Positions 40,617 through 48,962 are shown, numbered from the stretch's first letter. The stretch is 64,000 nucleotides of DNA from Pseudoroseomonas cervicalis (GCF_030818485.1 NZ_JAUTAJ010000002.1:386224-450223), one strand, 5' to 3'. Program-made: numbers and translations. Notes: generated by a model from the sequence alone, not told the origin.

Positions 40617-42800
40617 ATGTCGGGGACCTCCTCGCCTGACGTGATCCTGCGCGCGCGCCTGGGTCCGTATCCGAGCGCACGTCGGCAGCGGGCCGCCCTC
40701 GGCTCGACCGTGCGGATCTATGTGGATGTCGTGGACGCGCTCACCGGGCAGCTCGTGCCGGGGGCGTCAGGCCTGTCGGGCATGTACTGGCTGCCAAGCT
40801 TCACGGATCCCGTCGCGCCTGGGCAGCCGGCAGTGGTGTGGGAGGATACCCCCGGCACGCTCGCGATGGACGTGCCTGTGGACGAGTTTGGTACCTATAC
40901 CGCTCTCGTCGGCATCCAGGAACCGAGCGCCGAGGCGATTGAGCCCTTTCGGTTCGACGCTCCCGGCGATGGTGGCCCTATCCTGACACGCGAAGAGTGG
41001 ATGTCGCTCTATGGTGCGGGCGCCGCGGCCGGGGCCAGCGCTGCGATTGCCGAGGCTCGCGTCGCAGTCCCCGCTATCGCCGTGCCGCTGGCAGAGCAGG
41101 CGGCCCTGGACATCACAGCGCCTCTAGTGGCCGAGACCAAGGAGGCGCGGGACCAAGCCATCGAAGCCAAGGGCGAAGCAGGCGATAGTGCGCTGCTTTC
41201 ACAGCAGCGGGCGACGGAAGCCAACCTGGCGCGCCAAGCTGCGGAGGCTGCCGCGGCGGCGGTGGTGGACACCGTGGCCAATCCTGCCATCCGCATCCCG
41301 ACCGTGGCGCAGCTGCTGGAGTACCTTCCGACGCCTCAGGTTGGCGACCGGGTCGAGGTCTATGCAGACCCTGCTTACCCGCTGACCGCAAATCCCGACG
41401 GCTCCAACCGCAACGGCTTCTGGCGGTGGGACGGGTCGGCGCTGGTCTTTGAGGGGCTCTCCGCCAACGCGATCCGCGCGGTGGTGCAGGACGTCGTCAA
41501 CACGCTGATGTTGGCGCCCAACGGGCTTCTGGACTCTCCCGACCTGCTGTTGGCGCAGCGCGACGCGGTCGGCCGCCTGCTGATGGCGGTCAAGCCTGAT
41601 GCCACCATGATGGCAAAGCTGGGGATTGAGATCGGCCAGGGCCTGCGCCTGGACTACCTGCCCAGCGAGCAGGGCACCATCACGCGCCTCCGGCTCGGAG
41701 ACGCCGACGGCCGCCTGCCGATCGGCGGTGCTGTGGTCGACGCCACCTATCAGACCGTTGAGGGGGACATCAGCGCTACGGTGGATGCTGCCGGCCGCAT
41801 GCTTGGCTATCACGACCGAGCGGGTGTGCAGTGGGCCAAATATGGGCTTGATGCCGAGGGCATCAGCGTGACCCATGGCCCTGGCCCGCGCACCAAAATC
41901 GCGCTGGGGGCGGACGGCAAGATCCCGCTCGGCAACACCGTGCTGGACAGCACATTTGCGACCGTGGAGGGCGACATCTCCGCGCAGGTGCAGCTGGATG
42001 CGCAGGGCCAGCGGCGGGTCATCAGCATCACAGACAAGGATGGCAACGTCTCGGGCCGCTATGCGGGCGGTGCGGTGTCGGCCGAGGTCGAGGCGGCGCG
42101 CGGCACGCGGCCCAGCCTGGCGGCCCGGCTCAGCGTCGGCATCATGCCCTCCGGCGCGATCCCTATCGGCCACATCTATGGCGCCGCTTACCTGCGCGAG
42201 ACGCGGCAGCGGCTCATGAAGCTGGAGATGGGCGACACAGATGCGGGCGCGCTGTTCACCGTGGCGCTGATCGGTGATTCGTTCACGCAGGCTTCCCCGC
42301 GCTACGCCGGCCCGCTGATTCAGCGTCTCCGGTCGCGCTATGGCAATGCCGGCGCCGGCTGGGTGTCGTTCTCCTGGTCGGGCTCGAGCATCGGCAGTTC
42401 CGCACTGGGAAATATCGTCGACACCGATGTGCCGCTCCGATTCTTCGGATCGCTCTCCAAGCACATCAACGACAGCGAAAGCCCCGACAGCGCGGATCTG
42501 CGCATGTCGGTGGACGGCTGCGCGATCGAGGTCGACGTGCCGGCCGGCCAGACGCGCGCGCGTCTCGCGTATCGGGGGACCGGCGGCGTTGCGGCCTCCG
42601 TCCGGTATCGCTGGGGTGCGGATGCCTGGACGGTCATCGACATGTCCACGACCACAGGCCCGACCTGGGTGGATTTTCCGCCGCCTCCGGTTGGCGGCGG
42701 CACGCTGCGGTACGAGTGGGTGTCTGGATCGACCGTGACCTATGGCATGGAACTGCGAAACGCGTCGCCTGGCGTGCGCGCGGGCACAAGTTGGGCGTGA
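40617..42800 (+). pseudogene. Tail fibre with SGNH hydrolase domain, 5' part of a frameshifted gene
   Basis: 727 residues before a premature stop. N-terminal immunoglobulin-like attachment region (TVRIYVDVVDALTGQLVPGA), coiled coil at about 145-220 (AKGEAGDSALLSQQRATEAN), repeated beta units (VVDATYQTVEGDISATVDAA; VLDSTFATVEGDISAQVQLD), then SGNH block I ALIGDSFTQ with the nucleophile Ser at about 555. The remaining blocks are in the -1 frame from 42716 on. A single-base deletion in the GTGCGCGCGGGC stretch near 42775-42784 explains this. SGNH fibres deacetylate surface polysaccharide. Could also be a sequencing error. Confidence 0.8.
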
Positions 42801-43258
42801 GCGGTAGCTATCTCCAGCAGTGGGCGACGATCAACGAGGCCGGCTGGATCGCCAATCTGGCGCAGCTGGAGCCGCATCTGGTGACGCTGACCTTTGGCAC
42901 CAACGATCAGCGATTTTACAGCCCGGCCGAGTATGCGGGCTACCTACAGACGATGATCAGCCGCATCCGCACCGCGCGGCCGGCGGCGGACATCCTTATC
43001 GTCTCCCCCGAGGCCAACGTCGCCGAGCCCGAGCGGCAATGGCCCATGACCGGCTATCGCGATGCCACGCTGGAGATGGCCGCGGCCAATGGCTGCGCGT
43101 GGCTCGATCTGCAGCCGCTGTTTGGGCTCAGTCCCGCAGATTACGCGAGCGGCAGCGCGCGCCCCTGGCTCAATCCCGACGGTACGCACCCCGACCCGCT
43201 GACCGGCGGCCGTGCCATCGTCGCGGCGCTCTATCGCCTCCTGATCTCCGCAGCCTGA
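42716..43258 (+). pseudogene. 3' part of the frameshifted SGNH hydrolase tail fibre
   Basis: True homology begins near 42779 with R-G-H-K-L-G-V-S-G-S-Y. Contains SGNH block III L-T-F-G-T-N-D and block V D-G-T-H-P-D (catalytic Asp and His). Without the upstream Ser block it is incomplete; the start at 42716 is only the first ATG in this frame. Joined, the two parts give about 885 residues. Confidence 0.8.
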
Positions 43259-43270
43259 GAGGATCCCCGC

Positions 43271-44371
43271 ATGGCCAATATGCTTTTGCAGACGCTGCCC
43301 GGCGTCGCGACCGATACCAGCTTGCCCGTCCTGCGGCGGGATCGCGTCCTCGCCGATGCGCGCGATGGCGTGCTGTGGCTTTCCGACTTGGCCTATCCCT
43401 GGTGCTACTCCGGCCTGCCCCCGGCCGATGGCGCGGTGGTCCGTGATATCGCCGAGCGCGGCACGGACGGCTCTCTGGTGATCGGCGCCGGCGCTCCGCC
43501 CACCTATGCCGGCGGCGGGCTCGATTTTGACCAAGCCACCGGGCCCGGTCACTACATGCGGGTGCCGCCCCGCGTGGCTGCGGCGCTCTGGTCGGCCGGC
43601 GGCTCTGGTTTCGCAGCGACGGCAACGGTCGCGAGCGGCGCCGTCACCGCCCTCAATCTGTCCTCGGGCGGCACTGGCGCTGTCGGCGGCTACACCGGGA
43701 CGCTGCCGCTGCTCATCTCGGGCGGTGGGGGCAGCGGTGCGGCCGGCACGGCGACGGTGGCCAATGGCGTCGTCACGGGCCTGACCCTGACCGCGGGCGG
43801 CTCCGGCTACACCTCAGCCCCGGCCGTCACCCTGCTGGGGCCGCAGCACTACCTGGTCATGATATATGTGCGGCTGCCGCCGCTCTCGCAGTGGCCGGCC
43901 GCCGGCACGCTGCTGCCTTTCCTTTCGTGGGGCAAATACAACGTGGCTGCCGACCTGCTCAGCATTGGCATGCTCCAGGGCGCCGGCGGGCTGCTGACGC
44001 TGCGCCGGCAGACGGCGATCAATGTCCAGAGCGGGCTCAATCTCCAGCCCGCAGCCGGCGACTATGGAAGCGTTGTGCAGCTGGCCTATTGGCGCAACGC
44101 GGCCGGCGTCGGCGCGCGCCTCCGCTCGGCCAACGGGACCGTCCTGGCGACGGGCGCCGTGGGGGCCAATAATGTCGCCGATTTCTCCGCGCTCGCAGGT
44201 CGCTTCGGCATCGATCCGGGCGACTGGTGGACCGGGTCGCTGCCGCAGAATCATGGCAACTGGCGCGCCTACCGGCTGATGGTTGAGGATCTGGCCGTGA
44301 GCCGGCGCGACCCGGTGACCGTGCTCGACTCCGATTACACGCGCACTATGGCGCGCGGCGTGTTCAGCTGA
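43271..44371 (+). CDS. Tail fibre protein with glycine-rich repeats (366 aa)
   Basis: Two copies of the phage-fibre repeat G-S-G-x-A-A-T-A-T-V-x-x-G-x-V-T-x-L-x-L-T-x-G-G-S-G lie at about 112-195 (SGFAATATVASGAVTALNLS; SGAAGTATVANGVVTGLTLT). N-terminal region (MLLQTLPGVATDTSLPVLRR) and a concanavalin-like C-terminal beta domain (YLVMIYVRLPPLSQ; DPGDWWTGSLPQNHGNWRAY). Likely part of the host-recognition apparatus with the SGNH fibre. Confidence 0.75.
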   Translation: MANMLLQTLPGVATDTSLPVLRRDRVLADARDGVLWLSDLAYPWCYSGLPPADGAVVRDIAERGTDGSLVIGAGAPPTYAGGGLDFDQATGPGHYMRVPPRVAAALWSAGGSGFAATATVASGAVTALNLSSGGTGAVGGYTGTLPLLISGGGGSGAAGTATVANGVVTGLTLTAGGSGYTSAPAVTLLGPQHYLVMIYVRLPPLSQWPAAGTLLPFLSWGKYNVAADLLSIGMLQGAGGLLTLRRQTAINVQSGLNLQPAAGDYGSVVQLAYWRNAAGVGARLRSANGTVLATGAVGANNVADFSALAGRFGIDPGDWWTGSLPQNHGNWRAYRLMVEDLAVSRRDPVTVLDSDYTRTMARGVFS

Positions 44372-44378
44372 CACCGCC

Positions 44379-44888
44379 ATGCCTGACAGCCAAGGCGGAG
44401 GCCTCAGCGCTATCGGCGCCAAGCCGGCCATGACGGTGGGTCAGCTGGTGACGGGGCTGACGGTGGTGCTGCCGCTGGTGGCCTTCGGGTGGACCGCCTG
44501 GTCGAGCATCAGCTCAGCCAACACCCAGGCGATCCAGCTGCAGGAGCGGCAATCTCAGACCCTCCTGCAGCTCAGCAACCAGCTCGCTGAACAGCGGCAG
44601 ATGACGCATCAATTTGTCGGCCAGGCCGGCGAGATGCGCAGCATGATCGTCGAGCTGCGCACCCAGACGGCTGTCCTGCAGCGCGATAGCGACCGGCAGC
44701 GCGAGGACACCGATCGCCGCTTTGAGGCGACTCGCCAGTCCATCCAGCAGTTGCGAGACCTGATCGCCCGCATGGCCCTGCAGCCGCGCGGGCAGTCGGA
44801 CTCTCCACCGATCGCCGACACGGCGCCGCTGCCCAACAGCGACACCGGCCTGGTCTGGCGTCCTGTCCTGCGGCTGCCGCTGGACTGA
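44379..44888 (+). CDS. Membrane-anchored coiled-coil protein of the lysis module
   Basis: 169 residues: short cytoplasmic N-terminus, one transmembrane helix (about 19-42, VGQLVTGLTVVLPLVAFGWT), long coiled coil (about 55-130, RQSQTLLQLSNQLAEQRQMT; REDTDRRFEATRQSIQQLRD) and a Pro/Ser tail. This topology is that of an inner-membrane spanin (Rz-like); no outer-membrane partner is visible. Precedes the holin-like and endolysin genes. Confidence 0.6.
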   Translation: MPDSQGGGLSAIGAKPAMTVGQLVTGLTVVLPLVAFGWTAWSSISSANTQAIQLQERQSQTLLQLSNQLAEQRQMTHQFVGQAGEMRSMIVELRTQTAVLQRDSDRQREDTDRRFEATRQSIQQLRDLIARMALQPRGQSDSPPIADTAPLPNSDTGLVWRPVLRLPLD

Positions 44889-44937
44889 GTTCCGCGCCCG
44901 GCCGGCAGCCGGGCAAATCCTCACATAGGAGGCGCAT

Positions 44938-45309
44938 ATGCGCTTTCTCGTGGACCGGCTCCGAGAGCCGGGCACGCTGCGTTCGCTCGCGGTCGTGCTG
45001 TTCGGGCTCTGGGGTGTTGCGCCCAGCGACCCGGTGGTCGAAGCGGCCATCCAGATCGGCATCATCCTGCTCGGCCTCGTCTCGGCAGTGATGCCGGAAA
45101 AAACTTCGGAAGCGGCCGAAGCGGTGGCCCAGGCGGCCGGCGCGGCACGAGAGACCGCGGCCAAGGCTGCCGTGGCGGCTAGCGAAGCCAAGGCTGCGAC
45201 CTCTCAGGCCACGCAGCTTGTGGGCAGCGCCCGCGCTCTGGCCGAGGCAGCGAACGTGCGGATGCTGCCGAGCCAACCCGGGCCGGGCCCGGAGTACATG
45301 GGCCGATGA
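44938..45309 (+). CDS. Holin-like membrane protein (123 aa)
   Basis: Two hydrophobic segments (about 16-29 and 36-52: LAVVLFGLWGV; AIQIGIILLGLVSAVM) then an Ala-rich amphipathic helical tail (EKTSEAAEAVAQAAGAARET). AGGAGG precedes the ATG. Sits directly before the endolysin with an ATGA overlap, so a holin is the likely role. Confidence 0.65.
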   Translation: MRFLVDRLREPGTLRSLAVVLFGLWGVAPSDPVVEAAIQIGIILLGLVSAVMPEKTSEAAEAVAQAAGAARETAAKAAVAASEAKAATSQATQLVGSARALAEAANVRMLPSQPGPGPEYMGR

Positions 45310-45992
45310 CCCTCCTCGCCCGCTTGCTCGCCATTCTGGGTCCAGGGCGGGAGGCCTCATCCGCCGCCAGCACCGCCCCGGCAACCCAGCCCGTCGCCGC
45401 CACTCCGGCGGTCCCTGTCCATGCGGTCGGGGATGCCCCGGCCGCGCCTCCCCTCGCCCTTCGCCCTGCTGAGACGCCCATGACCCCGACCCAATTCCGC
45501 GCTCAGGTGATCGAGCCCGGCGCCGCCTGGACGGAGGACGCTTGTGGGCTCACCTCATCCGTGGCGGCGCGGCGCCTCCTGCTTGCCATCGCCATCCAAG
45601 AGAGCGGGCTGCGCTATCGCCGGCAGGTGCTGGCCAATGGCCAACCCGGCCCCGCCAAGAGCTTTTGGCAGGGGGAAAAGACCGGGGGCATGATCCTCGT
45701 GGCAACCTCGACCAAGATCAGCCCCAGCATCCGCAGCAAGGGCGAGGCGCTGTGCCGCGCCGCCGGCGTCCTTCCCACGGCTCTGTCCATCTGGAACGCC
45801 ATCGAGCACCACGATCTGCTGGCCTACGGGCTGGCTCGGCTGCTGCTGTGGTCGGACCCTCATGCCATCCCCGAGACCGAAGACGCGGCGTGGCGCTGCT
45901 ATGCGGACCGGCTGTGGCGGCCGGGCAAGCCGCACCGGGATCGGTGGGTAACGAGCTGGGCGCAGGCGGTTCGGGAGTATCCGGCTAACTAG
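45306..45992 (+). CDS. Endolysin (lysozyme-like transglycosylase family)
   Basis: 228 residues. After an Ala/Pro-rich N-terminal ~60 residues comes the muramidase-like domain: LLLAIAIQESGLRYRRQVLA with the catalytic Glu of an E-S motif, GPAKSFWQGEKTGGMI, and a helical remainder (WRCYADRLWRPGKPHRDRW). Known in prophages of Rhizobiales and Rhodospirillales. MTLLARLLAIL at the start could be a membrane-targeting signal; an internal ATG at 45480 gives only the catalytic domain. Confidence 0.8.
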   Translation: MTLLARLLAILGPGREASSAASTAPATQPVAATPAVPVHAVGDAPAAPPLALRPAETPMTPTQFRAQVIEPGAAWTEDACGLTSSVAARRLLLAIAIQESGLRYRRQVLANGQPGPAKSFWQGEKTGGMILVATSTKISPSIRSKGEALCRAAGVLPTALSIWNAIEHHDLLAYGLARLLLWSDPHAIPETEDAAWRCYADRLWRPGKPHRDRWVTSWAQAVREYPAN

Positions 45993-46056
45993 ATGCCAGG
46001 CCGTCCCTATGCTCTAAACATGTATCGCGTGCGATTCATGCTTGAGGGGGCCGGCG

Positions 46057-46716
46057 GTGAGCGAATACCCGCTTCGAAAGAAGATATTTGAGGCGGCGCA
46101 GGGCCTCGGTGAATCTTGGCATCAGGCGGGGAATTTGCCCGCGCGGGTCCTGGATTTCATATGGAATGCGCTTGACCTGCAGTTTCCGGATGGCCCCCGC
46201 CTTACGGTCGAGACTGGGTGCGGTCTTTCCACCATCCTCCTGAATGCCAGGAGCCGCCAGCATGTCAGCTTCACCATCGGTGGTGATGTGGATGACAGCC
46301 TCGGGCGGGTGCAGGCATCCGAGATGTTTGACGGAGCCAACACCAAGTTTGTGCTCGGTCCATCTCAGGCCACCCTACATGACTTCAAGGGCTGCCTGGC
46401 CAGCCAGGGCATTGATCCCGAGTTGCGGGTTGATTTTGCGCTGATCGATGGCGCCCACGCATACCCGTGCCCCGAACTAGACTATTGGCACATTTACCCA
46501 TACCTCAATAGCTGGGGCCTCTTGGCCGTGGACGATATCCACATCCCTACGATTCACAGGCTTTACGAGTTCCTGCGCGCAGACGACATGTTCGACTTCT
46601 ACGCGGTGGTCGAGAACACGGCATTCTTCGTGCGCAATGCCAGTCCGATGCACGACCCATATCTCGATTACTGGGACCGGCAAGGGTTCAACCGAAAGGC
46701 CCTAGGTCTGAAATAG
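46057..46716 (+). CDS. SAM-dependent methyltransferase-fold protein (cargo)
   Basis: 219 residues from GTG 46057 (GAGGGGG upstream). LTVETGCGLSTILLNARSRQ is a class I SAM-binding motif I; DFALIDGAHAYPCPELDYWH, then LNSWGLLAVDDIHIPTIHRL is the Methyltransf_24-type active region. The C-terminus (VENTAFFVRN) also fits. It follows the lysis genes, outside the usual virion set, and is more AT-rich, so it is likely cargo. Substrate unknown; relatives modify sugars or small molecules. Confidence 0.7.
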   Translation: MSEYPLRKKIFEAAQGLGESWHQAGNLPARVLDFIWNALDLQFPDGPRLTVETGCGLSTILLNARSRQHVSFTIGGDVDDSLGRVQASEMFDGANTKFVLGPSQATLHDFKGCLASQGIDPELRVDFALIDGAHAYPCPELDYWHIYPYLNSWGLLAVDDIHIPTIHRLYEFLRADDMFDFYAVVENTAFFVRNASPMHDPYLDYWDRQGFNRKALGLK

Positions 46717-46748
46717 ATCGGCCGAGCCGTAAGCCTGCGTTCGTGAGA

Positions 46749-46783
46749 AGCCCGCCCTGGCGCTGGGCCAGGGCGGGCTTTTT
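46749..46783 (+). terminator. Terminator of the late operon
   Basis: AGCCCGCCCTGG (46749-46760), 7-base loop, exact complement CCAGGGCGGGCT (46768-46779), then a run of T to 46783. Confidence 0.92.
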
Positions 46784-46796
46784 GCGTTGCAGGGCG

Positions 46797-47015
46797 TCAG
46801 CCTGGCCCGTGCTGGTCGAGCATCGAGATCAACGCCCGCATCTCGCCGGAGCCGGGGCTTTCGTCATGCCAAAGCCGGCGCACGTGCTGCTGGATGGTCT
46901 TCAGCGGTCGCGGGTCGCCGCGAGCAATGAGGAAGCGGCAGAAATCCGCCTGCCGCATCCCCCACTTCTCAAGGGCGCCCCGGAACCACTGGTTGTCGAT
47001 CAGCGGTTGCGACAC
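46797..47015 (-). CDS. Small HTH-like protein (72 aa)
   Basis: GTG start at 47015 with AGGG six bases upstream, 16-base overlap with the preceding minus-strand gene. FRGALEKWGMRQADFCRFLI, ARGDPRPLKTIQQHVRRLWH reads like a helix-turn-helix with a basic recognition helix. Possible regulator of the cargo region. Confidence 0.55.
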   Translation of the reverse strand: MSQPLIDNQWFRGALEKWGMRQADFCRFLIARGDPRPLKTIQQHVRRLWHDESPGSGEMRALISMLDQHGPG

Positions 47016-47164
47016 AGCCCTAGCGCCTTCATGGCCCGCCGGATCAGTCCAGGGCGTCGGTTCGGGTCGTTGCCGCCCCCGCCCCCTTCCCGGCTGACGT
47101 GGATCTTAACCTTGATACGGGGAAACCTGAGACGCGGCCCCGTTCCCGCCACTGCGGTGGTCAT
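47000..47164 (-). CDS. Small basic protein (54 aa)
   Basis: Short frame: MTTAVAGTGPRLRFPRIKVK, then I-H-V-S-R-E, five glycines and RRPGLIRRAMKALGLCRNR. GGAGA lies 8 bases before the ATG (47164) and the stop lies inside the start of the next gene. Strongly basic; nucleic-acid binding possible. No family recognised. Confidence 0.5.
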   Translation of the reverse strand: MTTAVAGTGPRLRFPRIKVKIHVSREGGGGGNDPNRRPGLIRRAMKALGLCRNR

Positions 47165-47207
47165 CGGTTGAAATCTCCGAAGGGTTGCCTTACGTCTTCA
47201 AGGCGGT

Positions 47208-47236
47208 GGAGAGGGCCGTTGGCCCGACCCTCTCCC
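47208..47236. other. Hairpin between the 24-residue and 54-residue genes
   Basis: GGAGAGGG and CCCTCTCC arms around a loop that contains CCGTTGGCCCGA. No T-run on the minus strand, so not a clear terminator; might cap or attenuate the minus-strand transcript. Confidence 0.4.
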
Positions 47237-47247
47237 CTTCGGCTACC

Positions 47248-47322
47248 TTAGAACTGGATGTCCACCGTGATGGTGAATTTCAGTCCCAGGAAGCGGAAGG
47301 TCCGCTTGAAGTAGATGTGCAC
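47248..47322 (-). CDS. 24-residue peptide gene with a consensus ribosome-binding site
   Basis: GTG start at 47322 preceded by AAGGAGGTGA, a ten-base match to the 16S anti-SD, with 9 bases from GGAGG to the start. Codes for a basic, aromatic-rich peptide (starts M-H-I-Y-F-K-R-T-F-R-F-L, ends T-V-D-I-Q-F) with alternating polar and hydrophobic residues. Could be a leader peptide, a membrane-active peptide or a signalling peptide; no evidence decides. A hairpin follows before the next gene. Confidence 0.5.
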   Translation of the reverse strand: MHIYFKRTFRFLGLKFTITVDIQF

Positions 47323-47372
47323 TCTGTATCACCTCCTTTCCTCCGGCCTCGTCCGCCGGTGAGGAATAGATA

Positions 47373-47385
47373 CTACGTCACGTAG
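47373..47385. promoter_or_regulatory. 13-bp palindrome between divergent cargo genes
   Basis: CTACGTCACGTAG is a perfect odd-length palindrome located between the 24-residue peptide gene (minus) and the nuclease gene (plus). Typical form and place of a repressor operator. Confidence 0.5.
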
Positions 47386-47389
47386 GATG

Positions 47390-47424
47390 GCGCAAGCGGT
47401 TTTCGGATCGCTTGCGCTTTTTTT
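47390..47424 (+). terminator. Terminator-type hairpin in the leader of the nuclease gene
   Basis: GCGCAAGCG (47390-47398) pairs with CGCTTGCGC (47409-47417), followed by seven T (47418-47424). No plus-strand gene precedes it within 650 bases, so it either blocks readthrough into, or attenuates, the nuclease gene. Confidence 0.8.
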
Positions 47425-47458
47425 GCGCCAGATTGCAGGCGTTTATGGGTTGAACCTG

Positions 47459-47962
47459 ATGCTGGGTCTTAGGAATGGGGCGGCTGTATGTGCGGTGGCC
47501 GTCATGGTGTCGCTGCTGGTCGCTCAAACGGCTTTGGCGACCGATCTGCGCGGCCAGGTGGTCGGCGTCCATGACGGCGACACCCTCACGCTGCTGACCT
47601 CCGAGCGCGAGCAAGTGCGCATCCGCCTGGCAGAGATCGACGCGCCGGAGACACGCCAGCCTTGGGGCACCAGGGCGCGGCAGGCTCTGGCCGCCATAGC
47701 ATTCCAAAAGCCTGCTACCGTGGTGGTGGTGGATACAGACCGCTACGGCCGCACGGTAGGAACGGTCTGGGTGGAGGGGCGCAACGTCAATGCTGAGATG
47801 GTGCGCGCCGGCCATGCCTGGGTGTACCGCCAGTACCTCCGGGACCGCTCCTTGCTGGCCGTGGAGGATGAGGCCCGCCGGGCGCGCCGCGGTCTGTGGC
47901 GCTTGCCAGAAGCCGAAAGGGTTCCGCCATGGGTGTGGCGGAGGGAGCGGCGGGACCACTGA
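47459..47962 (+). CDS. Exported staphylococcal-type nuclease (SNase/thermonuclease family)
   Basis: 167 residues from ATG 47459. Signal peptide (AAVCAVAVMVSLLVAQTALA) then a SNase domain: VVGVHDGDTLTLLT, VRIRLAEIDAPETRQPWGTR (catalytic Arg and metal-binding Asp; Glu in the A-E-I-D-A-P-E block), VVDTDRYGRTVGTVWVEGRN, VNAEMVRAGHAWVYRQYLRD. These are Ca-dependent secreted nucleases. In a prophage cargo position an exported nuclease could destroy incoming DNA in the periplasm or free nucleotides at lysis; function not known here. Confidence 0.88.
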   Translation: MLGLRNGAAVCAVAVMVSLLVAQTALATDLRGQVVGVHDGDTLTLLTSEREQVRIRLAEIDAPETRQPWGTRARQALAAIAFQKPATVVVVDTDRYGRTVGTVWVEGRNVNAEMVRAGHAWVYRQYLRDRSLLAVEDEARRARRGLWRLPEAERVPPWVWRRERRDH

Positions 47963-47974
47963 GTCCCGCCCCTG

Positions 47975-48322
47975 TCAGAGCTTCAGGCCCCTCCACCACT
48001 CCACCCGCTCCGTCCCGCCACCACCACCGCCTCGGCCACTCTGCAGGTGCGGCGGCGCTAAGACCGTCTCCCACACCTTGCCGCCGACGCGATCACAGAA
48101 GGCGATGATGTTGGCGTGCTCGTTGCAGTAGCCGCACCGGAGGCGCCTCAAGCCGCCCACGGTCTTGGGCCAATCGGGCTTCTCCAGCGCTTCCTCCACC
48201 GGCATCACGAGGGTGGGATGCATCGTCGCGCACCGGGCATACAGCACCCAGCCGCGCCACATCTCCAACGGCTCCTCCATGAGGCGGGCGCGGCGGCGGG
48301 CATCACTGAGGTTGTGGGCCAT
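47975..48322 (-). CDS. Hypothetical phage protein (115 aa)
   Basis: Starts MAHNLSDARRRARLMEEPLE at 48322. RRLRCGYCNEHANIIAFCDR contains a C-x-x-C and a third cysteine suited to metal binding, and a Gly-run precedes the end. Overlaps the next gene by 20 bases. Convergent with the nuclease gene. No family recognised. Confidence 0.6.
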   Translation of the reverse strand: MAHNLSDARRRARLMEEPLEMWRGWVLYARCATMHPTLVMPVEEALEKPDWPKTVGGLRRLRCGYCNEHANIIAFCDRVGGKVWETVLAPPHLQSGRGGGGGGTERVEWWRGLKL

Positions 48323-48572
48323 GGCCGCCCCGGGGCCGGACAGAGGTGAAGCCGGCATCCGATGGCGGCAGGCGCATCACCACATAGCCGCTGCGGTTGA
48401 GCATCCTCAGGACGCGATCCGCGACAATCCGGGTCGCAAAGTCATGAAGCTTGCGCGCTGGCTTGCCGCGCTCATCAAAGCCCAGCGCATAGGCCAGGCT
48501 CTCCGTGACCTCCTGCGCTGCGGCCAGGGACAGGTCTTTGGGCTCGTGGCCCCGCAGGTCTTGCTCGTCCAT
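48303..48572 (-). CDS. Hypothetical phage protein next to attR (89 aa)
   Basis: Starts MDEQDLRGHEPKDLSLAAAQ at 48572. Helical middle (FATRIVADRVLRMLNRSGYV) with a basic C-terminus. First gene inside the right end. No family recognised. Confidence 0.6.
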   Translation of the reverse strand: MDEQDLRGHEPKDLSLAAAQEVTESLAYALGFDERGKPARKLHDFATRIVADRVLRMLNRSGYVVMRLPPSDAGFTSVRPRGGHGPQPQ

Positions 48573-48633
48573 ATCGCTCGCACTCCGTTGCCCCCGAAGC
48601 ACCCTGGGGCACTGGATAGCGCGAGAACGTTAA

Positions 48634-48670
48634 GGGAACAAGTTGCCGGGGCGGTTTCCAGGCTGTTCCC
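48634..48670. repeat. Inverted repeat near attR
   Basis: GGGAACA (48634-48640) and TGTTCCC (48664-48670) in the 150-bp gene-free strip beside attR, with a nearby GCGGTTTCC/GCGGTTCC direct repeat. Candidate integrase or excisionase arm-binding sites. Confidence 0.35.
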
Positions 48671-48725
48671 GTGCGGTTCCGATATTTTCCACGTAGGTAT
48701 TTGAATTTGTTTGATTAACGCATGC

Positions 48726-48736
48726 TCGGCATAGAA
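48726..48736. repeat. Attachment site core, right (attR)
   Basis: TCGGCATAGAA, the copy of 4265-4275. Confidence 0.9.
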
Positions 48737-48962
48737 GTGGAAGCCGTTCAGGTACATGTCGAGCGCGCCGGGCGGCGCCTGGGATTGCAGCAGCGCGGCC
48801 CCGCCCTGCAGCGCCTGGCTGCGCGGCGTGGTGGGCTCGCCGGGCGGCGGGGGCGGATGGGCCGGCTCGGCCGCCAGGGCCTGGTGCGCCCGGCCGCAGG
48901 CGCAGAAGGCGAGGCCGGCGGCCAGGCCCGAGGCCAGCCGCCCCAGCAGGCGGCGCGGCAAG

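Larger units (their letters stand above)
4265..48736. mobile_element. Complete HK97-type (siphophage) prophage
   Basis: Bounded by 11-bp direct repeats (TCGGCATAGAA), with an integrase beside the left end, a leftward early arm, a repressor/Cro switch, a rightward replication arm, and full packaging, head, tail and lysis modules in standard order. Both ends interrupt one host gene whose halves rejoin in frame. All structural modules are present; the only visible lesion is a frameshift in the tail-associated SGNH gene, so the element may still be functional. Base composition of the integrase, the antisense cargo gene at 32875 and the 22344-22649 region is more AT-rich than the rest. Confidence 0.95.

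Noticed and set aside
4265..48736. tRNA gene as attachment site
   Set aside because: No tRNA cloverleaf is visible at either end; the core lies in the DUF1264 coding sequence.
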